7,951 bases of DNA. Origin: Christensenellaceae bacterium (GTDB lineage Bacteria; Bacillota; Clostridia; Christensenellales; SZUA-584). Under the pieces are notes generated by a model. It was not told where the DNA came from and ran no database searches. It saw only the letters and a list, made by a program, of their open reading frames with translations. Numbering within the stretch: position 1 is the stretch's first letter; each line of letters begins with the position of its first letter. Below are positions 1-4,489 of this stretch, one piece after another. The stretch spans positions 1 to 7,951 of the forward strand of contig JAAXZP010000185.1 of assembly GCA_012719815.1 (NCBI GenBank). The letters run 5' to 3'. Both the position numbers and the translations under genes were made by a program.

Positions 1-88
1 ATATATCAGTTTTCTTAATATGTCAAGCATATATTTTAATTTTCCTTATATTATTTGACAAAAAATATATATCAGTTAAACTAATATC
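1..88. promoter_or_regulatory. Divergent operator/promoter region of the repressor
   Basis: This very AT-rich block has two perfect TTGACA -35 boxes facing away from each other: 55-60 on the + strand and 21-26 on the - strand. A 19-bp near-palindrome lies at 69-87, with half-sites ATATCAGTT and AACTAATAT (8 of 9 positions symmetric). A related copy at 1-21 matches 67-87 at 17 of 21 positions, and a weaker one lies at 31-51. The 69-87 site covers the likely -10 of the repressor promoter (TAAACT at 77-82, 16-bp spacer), so autorepression is the natural reading. The left copy abuts the - strand -35, implying a divergent cro- or excisionase-like gene beyond the window edge. The sites are seen; the binding protein is inferred from position. 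Confidence 0.65.
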
Positions 89-103
89 GAGGTGACATTT
101 CTG

Positions 104-424
104 ATGCGTATCAGAGCGCTAAGAGAAGAGGCGAATATACTCCAGGCTGATCTGGCAAAGCATCTCGGTGTATCCCAGGCGACCCTTTCAAACTGGGAGC
201 GCGGTGAGTATCAGCCCGATACGGAGACGCTAAAAAGAATAGCCGATTATTTTGATGTGTCTCTTGATTATTTACTCGGGCGCTCTGATGTACGTCGACC
301 CGGGGAAGTGGCTGCGGCCAGCTCCGGCGTGCCTTATGAAGACCTTCCGCCCGAGGTGCTTGAAAAAGTCGAGGCATATAAACGCTTTTTGCTAGAAGAA
401 TATAGAAAATCAAAAAATGAATAG
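104..424 (+). CDS. XRE-family (Cro/CI-like) transcriptional repressor
   Basis: The product is a 106-residue DNA-binding protein, probably the immunity repressor of the integrated element. A helix-turn-helix of the HTH_3/XRE class occupies about residues 3-58. The recognition-helix region VSQATLSNWERG is at 23-34, followed by the family's usual end, DVSLDYLLGRSD. The remaining 45 residues are charged and probably helical (PPEVLEKVEAYKRFL) and could mediate dimerisation. There is no peptidase domain, so it is not a self-cleaving CI/LexA type; inactivation by the ImmA-like peptidase encoded downstream fits better. The ATG at 104 is preferred because GAGGTGA (89-95) sits 8 nt before it; the GTG at 92 lies inside that Shine-Dalgarno sequence. 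The promoter overlaps a palindromic operator, so autoregulation is likely. The next gene follows after 10 bp. Confidence 0.88.
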   Translation: MRIRALREEANILQADLAKHLGVSQATLSNWERGEYQPDTETLKRIADYFDVSLDYLLGRSDVRRPGEVAAASSGVPYEDLPPEVLEKVEAYKRFLLEEYRKSKNE

Positions 425-434
425 GGGTATTTAT

Positions 435-932
435 ATGACGTGTCCTAATTGCGGAAGTGATCGTATAAATGTTCAGGCCGTCGCCGAGAGAAAAAAGCGC
501 GGGTGCTTCATGGCGGGGCTGTGGGTGCTCTTAGCCATATGCACGTTGGGGGCCGTCATTTGGATCCCGCTGCTGATCAGGAAAGGTGACAAGGTCAGAT
601 CCTGGGCGGTGTGTCAATCATGCGGCCACCGCTGGGTAATAGATAAGCCAATCCAGTCGGGGCAAGCAGCTTCCAAAGAACCCTGCTTCGATACCCTCGT
701 CCCCAATGTTCAGGCCGCTCTAAGCCACATGTTCGACGAAGAGGTCGGCGTGAGCGAAAACGAAGAGGATTGGGTTATAACCCGCGATGGGTTAAAATAT
801 ACGCTCAGCTCAAAAGTTAAAATCCAGGATGCATACCGGCACACCAATATCGAAATTTACTTTCCCGATGAAAATTATGATACCTTCTTCGTCAGACGTT
901 TGGAGATAGACGGGCACAACATCGAGGTATAA
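435..932 (+). CDS. Split zinc-ribbon membrane protein, unknown function
   Basis: The product is a 165-residue protein of unknown function. CPNC (residues 3-6) and CQSC (60-63) form a probable four-cysteine zinc ribbon. Between the cysteine pairs lies a strongly hydrophobic stretch, about 24-48, flanked by basic residues (ERKKRG before, RKGDK after), so the two knuckles are separated by a membrane segment or re-entrant loop. The C-terminal 100 residues are acidic and soluble-looking, with no domain I recognise. From memory, similar small CxxC-hydrophobic-CxxC proteins occur in lysogeny regions of Firmicutes phages, and the layout recalls LITAF-like domains. ATG 435 is chosen because AGGGG (423-427) lies 7 nt upstream; an ATG at 417 would overlap the repressor gene and has a poorer site. 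It is probably cotranscribed with the repressor. A role in superinfection exclusion is only a guess. Confidence 0.75.
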   Translation: MTCPNCGSDRINVQAVAERKKRGCFMAGLWVLLAICTLGAVIWIPLLIRKGDKVRSWAVCQSCGHRWVIDKPIQSGQAASKEPCFDTLVPNVQAALSHMFDEEVGVSENEEDWVITRDGLKYTLSSKVKIQDAYRHTNIEIYFPDENYDTFFVRRLEIDGHNIEV

Positions 933-1042
933 ACAATTTCTCATGGAGCAATACTGCAAAGAAAAGCGACAAAAATGGGAATTTAATAGCGATATAATGG
1001 AAGCGAATGGAAGCTTTTTACCTCAAAAGTACAATTAAGTTA
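933..1042. other. AT-rich spacer after the repressor operon
   Basis: This is a non-coding stretch between the zinc-ribbon gene and the promoter of the NYN cassette. It holds a direct repeat (GGAAGC-GAAT-GGAAGC, about 1000-1015) running into a T-rich tract, which could be a weak terminator: AAGC can pair with GCTT just before the Ts. A TATAAT at 993-998 has no matching -35. A 31-codon reading frame (943-1038) has no ribosome binding site. I see no other feature. Confidence 0.4.
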
Positions 1043-1071
1043 TTGACAAATTAAGAATTCGGGCATACTAT
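1043..1071 (+). promoter_or_regulatory. Promoter of the RNA leader and NYN gene
   Basis: TTGACA (1043-1048) and TACTAT (1066-1071) are separated by exactly 17 bp, which puts the transcription start near 1078. The -35 is perfect and the -10 matches at 4 of 6 positions. The -10 lies inside GGCATACTA (1062-1070), one arm of an inverted repeat whose other arm is at 1132-1140, so a regulator or structure at that repeat could affect the promoter. It gives the NYN cassette independent expression within the module. Confidence 0.65.
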
Positions 1072-1075
1072 AAAT

Positions 1076-1178
1076 ACGTAAAAGCTTTACACGTAATGTG
1101 TAAAGAGCTTTACGTGTTAACAAGCTCGCGGTAGTATGCCTCCCACGATAAGGGAAGTGCAGAGCCCGTGAGCTTTTT
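1076..1178 (+). ncRNA. Structured leader / candidate small RNA upstream of NYN gene
   Basis: A predicted transcript of about 100 nt folds in two parts. The first is an extended hairpin: ACGTAAAAGC (1076-1085) against GCTTTACGT (1107-1115) with one bulged A, alternating with an inner perfect hairpin CTTTACAC (1085-1092) / GTGTAAAG (1098-1105). The second is an intrinsic terminator hairpin at 1122-1175. The 34-nt terminator loop holds TCCC/GGGA (1141-1144, 1152-1155) and TAGTATGCC (1132-1140). The latter is complementary to GGCATACTA (1062-1070), which would be present only in transcripts starting further upstream and would form a pseudoknot. I match it to no known RNA family. It may be an attenuating leader of the NYN gene or a separate small RNA. 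Confidence 0.5.
1122..1178 (+). terminator. Intrinsic terminator directly before the NYN gene
   Basis: AAGCTCGCGG (1122-1131) pairs with CCGTGAGCTT (1166-1175) over 10 bp with one G-U pair, followed by a T run (1174-1178) partly used in the stem. The 34-nt loop is unusually large. The T run ends 12 bp before the NYN Shine-Dalgarno, so the gene is expressed only by read-through, by antitermination, or from another start. Confidence 0.65.
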
Positions 1179-1200
1179 CGTTTAATTGTTGGAGGTCAAA

Positions 1201-1860
1201 ATGATTAGAACTGCTATTTTAATTGACGGAGGATTTTATAGGAAAATCGCTCAAAACAGGTGGGGTAAAAAGGATCCACGCCAGAGGGCTGCAGAACTAA
1301 TTAACTATTGCCAATGGCATCTAAAATCCAATGAGGGTACAAAATTTGAAACAATCCTTTATCGGATTTTCTATTATGACTGTCCTCCAATTTCAAAGAC
1401 AATTTTTCATCCTCTGAAAGGAAATATTGATTTTAAAAAATCCGAAGAATACTCATGGGCAATCGACTTTTTTAGCGAGCTTAAGAAAAAACGCAAAGTT
1501 GCTTTGCGCTTGGGAAGGCTCGATGATCAAAATGCTTATTACACAATAAAGCAAGAAGCGCTAAAAAAATTATGCCGAAAAGTAATCACCATTGATGATC
1601 TGACAGAGAATGATTTTGTCGTATCATTGAATCAAAAAGGTGTTGATATGAAAATCGGTCTCGATATCGCATCTTTAGCGCATAAAAAACAGGTGGACCA
1701 AATTATTTTAATTTCTGGTGACAGTGATTTTGTTCCTGCCGCAAAACACGCCCGTCGAGAAGGCATCGACTTTATTTTAGATCCAATGGGGCAGCATATA
1801 CACGACGATTTATTTGAGCACATAGACGGTCTGAAGTATCGTCCAGATTGTAAAAAGTAG
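1201..1860 (+). CDS. NYN-domain (PIN-like) protein, putative RNase
   Basis: This 219-residue protein belongs to the NYN/LabA (DUF88-like) branch of the PIN-nuclease superfamily, whose members are metal-dependent ribonucleases. It opens directly with a core strand and acidic residue (ILIDGGFY, D9). KGVDMKIGLDIASLA gives D149 and D155, and ISGDSDF gives D174 and D176, so the acidic metal-binding set looks complete. Residues about 20-140 are a lysine-rich insert I do not recognise. ATG 1201 has GGAGGT (1191-1196) 4 nt upstream; the in-frame TTG at 1186 precedes that site and is unlikely. The gene is clearly more AT-rich than its neighbours, has its own promoter, and is preceded by a structured RNA with a terminator, all typical of a transferred cargo gene. 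Its substrate is unknown; an anti-phage or toxin role is inference. Confidence 0.82.
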   Translation: MIRTAILIDGGFYRKIAQNRWGKKDPRQRAAELINYCQWHLKSNEGTKFETILYRIFYYDCPPISKTIFHPLKGNIDFKKSEEYSWAIDFFSELKKKRKVALRLGRLDDQNAYYTIKQEALKKLCRKVITIDDLTENDFVVSLNQKGVDMKIGLDIASLAHKKQVDQIILISGDSDFVPAAKHARREGIDFILDPMGQHIHDDLFEHIDGLKYRPDCKK

Positions 1861-1870
1861 TCCCCTTTTT

Positions 1871-1925
1871 CGGACACCATCATTTTATAATGAGAACGTA
1901 AGTTCTATTTTTGCCGAGGTGTCCG
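1871..1925 (+). promoter_or_regulatory. SOS-type promoter of immA-int inside an inverted repeat
   Basis: TATAAT (1886-1891) is followed by GAAC-GTAA-GTTC (1894-1905). This matches the Gram-positive LexA/DinR box pattern GAAC-N4-GTTC, missing only one preferred pyrimidine in the strict Bacillus consensus. No good -35 is present, so the promoter is weak or unusual. CGGACACC (1871-1878) and GGTGTCCG (1918-1925) form a perfect 8-bp inverted repeat around it, and the right arm contains most of the immA Shine-Dalgarno (GAGGTG, 1916-1921). The sequence elements are seen; LexA control is inferred. Confidence 0.55.
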
Positions 1926-1929
1926 CATC

Positions 1930-2406
1930 ATGTTGTCGCTCTATGAATCACTTGAGCAGCACGCTGCAGACCGCGATGTTAAACTGTACACGGCGTCGCT
2001 GCCTGATCCCATAAGGGGCCTGTATTTTTCGTGCGGTGATTTACACACCATCACTCTCTCTACCGCCCTAACCACCAGCGCCGAGCGCGTCGTCGTCCTG
2101 GCTGAGGAGCTGGGGCACCATCACACTACGCCTATCAATTTGTTTACGGCTCCGGCGCCGCTGCAGCGTTTGTATGAACGGCGTGCGGCTGCATGGGCCG
2201 CCAATGCGCTGATACCGTTGTCCCGCATTATTGCAGCGTGGGAGGCGGGCGTACGTACGCCCGGGGAGCTGGCTGAATACCTGGGCACGACGGAGGAGTT
2301 TATCGTGCGCGCGCTGGAGCTCCACGCGGCCCGCTACGGCCCGGCTACGAGAGTGGGCGATTATTTAATCACATTCGACCTTTTACACATACGGGAGGCG
2401 TCATAA
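1930..2406 (+). CDS. immA: ImmA/IrrE-family metallopeptidase (M78-like)
   Basis: The 158-residue product resembles ImmA, the peptidase that cleaves the ImmR repressor of ICEBs1-type elements to trigger excision. The core motif is LAEELGHHHTT (residues 57-67). The first histidine of the classic HExxH is Glu59, with Glu60 and His63 kept; from memory, this EELGH variant is common among Firmicute prophage relatives. It is followed by a helical region with R/W-A-A-N-A-L-I (about 84-97) and a small HTH-like tail (TPGELAEYLGTTEEFIVRALE), both usual for the family. ATG 1930 has GAGGTG 8 nt upstream. Its stop overlaps the integrase start by one base (TAATG), so the two are translationally coupled. The likely substrate is the XRE repressor encoded at 104-424. 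The symbol is by family and context, not proven orthology. Confidence 0.8.
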   Translation: MLSLYESLEQHAADRDVKLYTASLPDPIRGLYFSCGDLHTITLSTALTTSAERVVVLAEELGHHHTTPINLFTAPAPLQRLYERRAAAWAANALIPLSRIIAAWEAGVRTPGELAEYLGTTEEFIVRALELHAARYGPATRVGDYLITFDLLHIREAS

Positions 2407-3503
2407 TGGCAACAATCAATAAATATTTAACGAAGACCGGAGCGCAGCGCTATCGTGTGCTGTGGCGCGATCCGTCCGGGCGGCAAAAATCCAAGTCGTT
2501 CGATAAGTGGCAAAATGCAAATGACTTCCGTATTAAAGTGGAGCATGAATTGCGGGAAAGCTCCTACGTGGAGCCAATCAAATTAACCGTGTCCGAATAT
2601 ATGGATGAATGGTTTGCTATTCATAAGCGATCGCTGCAGCCGAGCACAGCTAAAGCGTATGAGTACAATATTGTGCATATCAAGGATGAGATTGGCGATA
2701 AGTATCTCCAGCGGCTGACCCCAGGAGACATTGAAACGATGTATAAGTCACTGAGTAACCTCGCCGGTAAAACACTGCGCGAGGTGCATAGCGTGCTTAA
2801 TCTGGCACTCCGAGCAGCGGTCAAAAAGCGGTATCTGGCGACCAACCCATGCGATGCGGTTGACCGTCCTCGGGCGGTTAAATTCCAGGCGTCGTTCGTG
2901 CACCCGGATAATGTATCGGAATATCTGGCGGCGTTTGATGGCACGTGGCTTTACCCTGCCGCCGCTCTGGCCCTGTTTTGCGCTCTGCGTCGCGGCGAGC
3001 TGCTTGCACTGCGCTGGCGGGATATCGATTTCACGCGCCGTCTGATTACCGTGGCCCACTCGATCACGCGCGTCGACGGCGAAAACCAGATGAAGGCACC
3101 AAAAAACGGCCAGAAGCGTACAGTATGTATTCCGGAAGGTATTGTGGAAATTCTCAAAGCCCATAAAAAGCGGCAGACAGAATTTCGTCTGCTGTTAGGG
3201 AACGAGTATCACAAGAGTGAGTTCGTCATCACGCTGGACGACGGGCGCAGTCCCGCCCCGACATACCTGTCCAAAGCATTCACGGATAGAATTGCCCGTG
3301 CCGGGCTGCCGCCGGTGCGCCTGCATGACCTGCGTCACACTACCGGCAGCTTGATGATTTATGAAGGCGTGGACATTAAAACAGTGTCGGAGGTCCTCGG
3401 GCACAGCAGTATAAATATTACTTTGGACGTATACGCACACGTGATTGAAGAGGCAAAGAAAAAGGCCGCTGACAGCCTCGATAAGTACCTCAAAAAGGTG
3501 TGA
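2406..3503 (+). CDS. int: Tyrosine recombinase, phage/ICE integrase
   Basis: This full-length site-specific recombinase (365 residues) should integrate and excise the element. Residues 1-50 are an arm-binding AP2-like domain (YRVLWRDPSGRQKSKSF). About 60-160 form the SAM-like core-binding domain (TVSEYMDEWF; NLALRAAVKKRYLATNPC). About 165-350 are catalytic. The active-site set is present: R195 in ALRRGEL, a lysine in the MKAPKNGQKR hairpin (about 228-236), H307 and R310 in HDLRH, H333 in LGHSS and nucleophile Y343 in DVYAHV. The start ATG 2406 is preceded by GGGAGG (2393-2398) and overlaps the immA stop. An int-adjacent tRNA gene and module end are the usual arrangement for this family. No frameshift or missing motif is visible, so the enzyme is probably active. 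Confidence 0.95.
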   Translation: MATINKYLTKTGAQRYRVLWRDPSGRQKSKSFDKWQNANDFRIKVEHELRESSYVEPIKLTVSEYMDEWFAIHKRSLQPSTAKAYEYNIVHIKDEIGDKYLQRLTPGDIETMYKSLSNLAGKTLREVHSVLNLALRAAVKKRYLATNPCDAVDRPRAVKFQASFVHPDNVSEYLAAFDGTWLYPAAALALFCALRRGELLALRWRDIDFTRRLITVAHSITRVDGENQMKAPKNGQKRTVCIPEGIVEILKAHKKRQTEFRLLLGNEYHKSEFVITLDDGRSPAPTYLSKAFTDRIARAGLPPVRLHDLRHTTGSLMIYEGVDIKTVSEVLGHSSINITLDVYAHVIEEAKKKAADSLDKYLKKV

Positions 3504-3554
3504 TGTTGCATATTTGCTGCATTTGCCCGGTGCGGAAGCACCCAAAACAAACAA
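3504..3554. other. Possible integrase arm-site repeats next to int
   Basis: Just after the int stop, TGCATATTTGC (3507-3517) is followed directly by TGCATTTGC (3518-3526), a tandem near-repeat. Then comes a short hairpin, GGTGC-GGAA-GCACC (3529-3542), without a T run. Tandem short repeats between int and the tRNA end are where integrase arm sites are expected, but these are too few and too short to be sure. Confidence 0.3.
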
Positions 3555-3578
3555 AAAAGCCCTTTCTCAAGGGCTTTT
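3555..3578. terminator. Bidirectional terminator between int and tRNA-Gln
   Basis: AAAAGCCCTT (3555-3564) and AAGGGCTTTT (3569-3578) form a perfect 10-bp stem with a TCTC loop. Read on the + strand it ends the immA-int transcript. Read on the - strand it ends tRNA-Gln and is followed by TTGTTTGTTTT. Because it lies on the element side of the tRNA 3' end, it may be carried by the element, or lie inside a longer attachment identity block. Confidence 0.85.
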
Positions 3579-3582
3579 CCTT

Positions 3583-3620
3583 TGGCAGCGGAACTAGGAT
3601 TCGAACCTAGACAATACGAG
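3583..3620. other. Probable attachment site (att) in the tRNA-Gln 3' half
   Basis: Tyrosine integrases of this type commonly recombine within the 3' part of a tRNA gene and lie next to it. Here the int stop is 79 bp from the tRNA CCA end, and all element-type genes lie on that side. The crossover is probably in the T-arm/acceptor region. No second copy of this sequence is visible in the window; it should lie left of position 1. The exact core cannot be defined from one side. Confidence 0.5.
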
Positions 3621-3656
3621 TCAGAGTCGTAGGTGCTACCGTTACACCATTCCGCT
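3583..3656 (-). tRNA. tRNA-Gln (anticodon CTG)
   Basis: The gene is 74 nt including an encoded CCA. The acceptor stem is AGCGGAA (3656-3650) against TTCCGCT (3593-3587), with discriminator G at 3586. The D-arm is GTGTAACGGTAGCAC. The anticodon stem is TACGA/TCGTA with the 7-nt loop CTCTGAC, giving anticodon CTG (codon CAG, glutamine). The T-arm contains GGTTCGAATCC. It is intact, so if the element sits here, its attP sequence rebuilt the 3' end. The 3' end points at the integrase gene. Confidence 0.95.
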
Positions 3657-3725
3657 ACGCCTTTCCAGCTTACAATCATGGGGTATTGAATCACCCACGA
3701 TTTCTGCAGGGCATGTGCAGGACAT

Positions 3726-3754
3726 ATTATAAGCGCTTCCTTTATTTTTGGCAA
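3726..3754 (-). promoter_or_regulatory. tRNA-Gln promoter
   Basis: Reading the - strand, TTGCCA (3754-3749) and a perfect TATAAT (3731-3726) are separated by 17 bp. The transcript would carry a leader of about 60 nt before the tRNA, to be removed by RNase P. I see no gene in 3657-3725 or in 3755-3805. Confidence 0.8.
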
Positions 3755-3805
3755 GACCTTAATCTAAAAAATTGGGGCATGGCGCACGTCTATTTTTAAC
3801 AGCAT

Positions 3806-3852
3806 AAAAATGGCACCTGCGTACTTCCGCTTTCGCAAATAATCGCAGGTGC
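3806..3852 (-). terminator. Terminator of the tRNA-Val / 6S RNA transcript
   Basis: On the - strand GCACCTGCG (3852-3844) pairs with CGCAGGTGC (3821-3813) over 9 bp. It encloses a small inner hairpin with a GAAA tetraloop (TTTGC-GAAA-GCGGA), and TTTTT (3810-3806) follows. It lies 20 nt beyond the 3' end of the 6S terminal stem. Confidence 0.8.
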
Positions 3853-3871
3853 TGCCAGTCTTATAATAGAT

Positions 3872-4043
3872 ATCCCAGGGTGCCGTCCGCCAAGTTTAAA
3901 CACCTGCCTTCCCAAGCAGGTGGGTGTGCTGCCATCACTTCTGCCATCCCGTCGAAAGCGGGCCCGACATCCGTATCCGGACTCGCACTCCCGTCAAACA
4001 TTTGGAGGTATTAAACACAGGCGTCAATCGAACACCGCAGGAT
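3872..4043 (-). ncRNA. ssrS: Probable 6S RNA
   Basis: This RNA of about 172 nt is predicted to act as a promoter mimic that binds housekeeping RNA polymerase. The 5' end (ATCCTGCGGTGTT, 4043-4031) pairs with the 3' end (GGCACCCTGGGAT, 3884-3872) over 13 positions with one mismatch and a few G-U pairs. This recreates the 6S terminal stem with the familiar 5' GGTGTTCG and 3' GGC-GGCACC ends. The 3' side of the central bubble has the expected small hairpin (CACCTGC/GCAGGTG, 3901-3922), and a long GC-rich closing stem lies in the middle (about 3935-4000). The 5' end starts at the base after the tRNA-Val CCA, so it is probably made as part of the tRNA transcript and freed by tRNA 3' processing. 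The family call rests on structure and memory of 6S ends. Confidence 0.8.
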
Positions 4044-4120
4044 TGGTGGGGTTAATTGGGATCGAACCAATGGCCTCTACGATGTCAACGTAGCGCTCTG
4101 ACCAGCTGAGCTATAACCCC
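4044..4120 (-). tRNA. tRNA-Val (anticodon GAC)
   Basis: The gene is 77 nt with encoded CCA (4046-4044). The acceptor stem is GGGGTTA (4120-4114) against TAACCCC (4054-4048), with discriminator A at 4047. The D-arm is GCTCAGCTGGTCAGAGC. The anticodon stem is CTACG/CGTAG with loop TTGACAT, giving anticodon GAC (valine). The T-arm contains GGTTCGATCCC. It is the first gene of a transcript that continues without a gap into the 6S RNA. Confidence 0.95.
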
Positions 4121-4137
4121 CCGAAGCTGCATTTCAT

Positions 4138-4165
4138 ATTATACACGATATTCTGTTCAAATCAA
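4138..4165 (-). promoter_or_regulatory. Promoter of the tRNA-Val / 6S RNA unit
   Basis: On the - strand TTGATT (4165-4160) and a perfect TATAAT (4143-4138) are separated by 16 bp. The start would fall near 4130, about 10 nt before the tRNA. No separate promoter is visible for the 6S RNA. The unit diverges from the thrS promoter, whose -35 begins 51 bp away. Confidence 0.75.
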
Positions 4166-4216
4166 TAGCAATTTTGTTTTTCAATATATGCCAGCCAATT
4201 CCTGATGAAGGCAGCA

Positions 4217-4245
4217 TTGACAGCAGCTTTTTTTCGGCATATAAT
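4217..4245 (+). promoter_or_regulatory. thrS promoter
   Basis: A perfect TTGACA (4217-4222), a 17-bp spacer and a perfect TATAAT (4240-4245) make a full-consensus housekeeping promoter. Transcription should start near 4252, directly at the foot of the T-box leader. Such a strong promoter fits control by downstream termination rather than by initiation. Confidence 0.9.
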
Positions 4246-4251
4246 AATCCA

Positions 4252-4465
4252 CAATCAGCAGGACAAGTAGCGCTGGTCATACGCGCAGCAAGAGACGTGC
4301 ACATCGCAGGCTGGAAGTGTGCCGTGCGCAGCCAGTGGCGAAACCACCTGTTGCAAAGTGGGGTGGCGCCCATATCCGCCGCAAGAGCTGCCATTGATCC
4401 AATGGAAGATGGGTGGAACCGCGGTGAACAATCGTCCCATGCACATTTGTGCGTCGGACTTTTTT
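4252..4465 (+). promoter_or_regulatory. T-box riboswitch, threonine (ACC specifier)
   Basis: This leader binds uncharged tRNA-Thr and lets transcription continue into thrS when threonine is scarce. Stem I runs about 4255-4352 (CAGCAGG with CCTGTTG at its base). It has AGTA on the 5' side of the specifier loop and GAA-ACC-A on the 3' side, putting the specifier codon ACC (Thr) at 4343-4345. The distal loop carries GGCTGG. The T-box sequence GGGTGGAACCGCGG is at 4411-4424. ATGGG (4409-4413) can pair with CCCAT (4436-4440) as antiterminator. This competes with the terminator, in which GTCC (4434-4437) pairs with GGAC (4456-4459) and GCAC with GTGC, followed by six Ts (4460-4465). Confidence 0.95.
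4434..4465 (+). terminator. T-box attenuator terminator
   Basis: The stem GTCC (4434-4437) / GGAC (4456-4459) is stacked on GCAC/GTGC (4441-4444, 4449-4452) and followed by TTTTTT (4460-4465). It forms when the leader is bound by charged tRNA or unbound, and is mutually exclusive with the antiterminator that uses CCCAT at 4436-4440. Confidence 0.9.
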
Positions 4466-4489
4466 ATTTTAAGTGTCGAGGGGATATAT

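Noticed and set aside
92..103. GTG start for the repressor at 92
   Set aside because: The GTG is part of the GAGGTGA Shine-Dalgarno that serves the ATG at 104.
993..998. TATAAT in the 933-1042 spacer as a promoter
   Set aside because: No acceptable -35 hexamer lies 15-19 bp upstream, and a full promoter follows at 1043-1071.
943..1038. 31-codon open frame between the zinc-ribbon gene and the NYN promoter
   Set aside because: It has no Shine-Dalgarno before its ATG, no recognisable sequence pattern, and ends just before the next promoter; chance is more likely.
1076..1117. Repeats of GCTTTAC(A/G)(C/T)GT as a CRISPR or iteron array
   Set aside because: The copies are only about 10 bp, in alternating orientation, and are fully explained as arms of nested hairpins; there are no spacers.
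3862..3867. TATAAT on the + strand next to the 6S 3' end
   Set aside because: There is no -35 at the right distance and no gene downstream on that strand before the tRNA-Val complement.
4319..4489. N-terminal extension of thrS from an upstream in-frame ATG
   Set aside because: The stretch lies inside the T-box leader and its terminator; ATG 4490 has a good Shine-Dalgarno and gives the normal length with zinc ligands at family positions.
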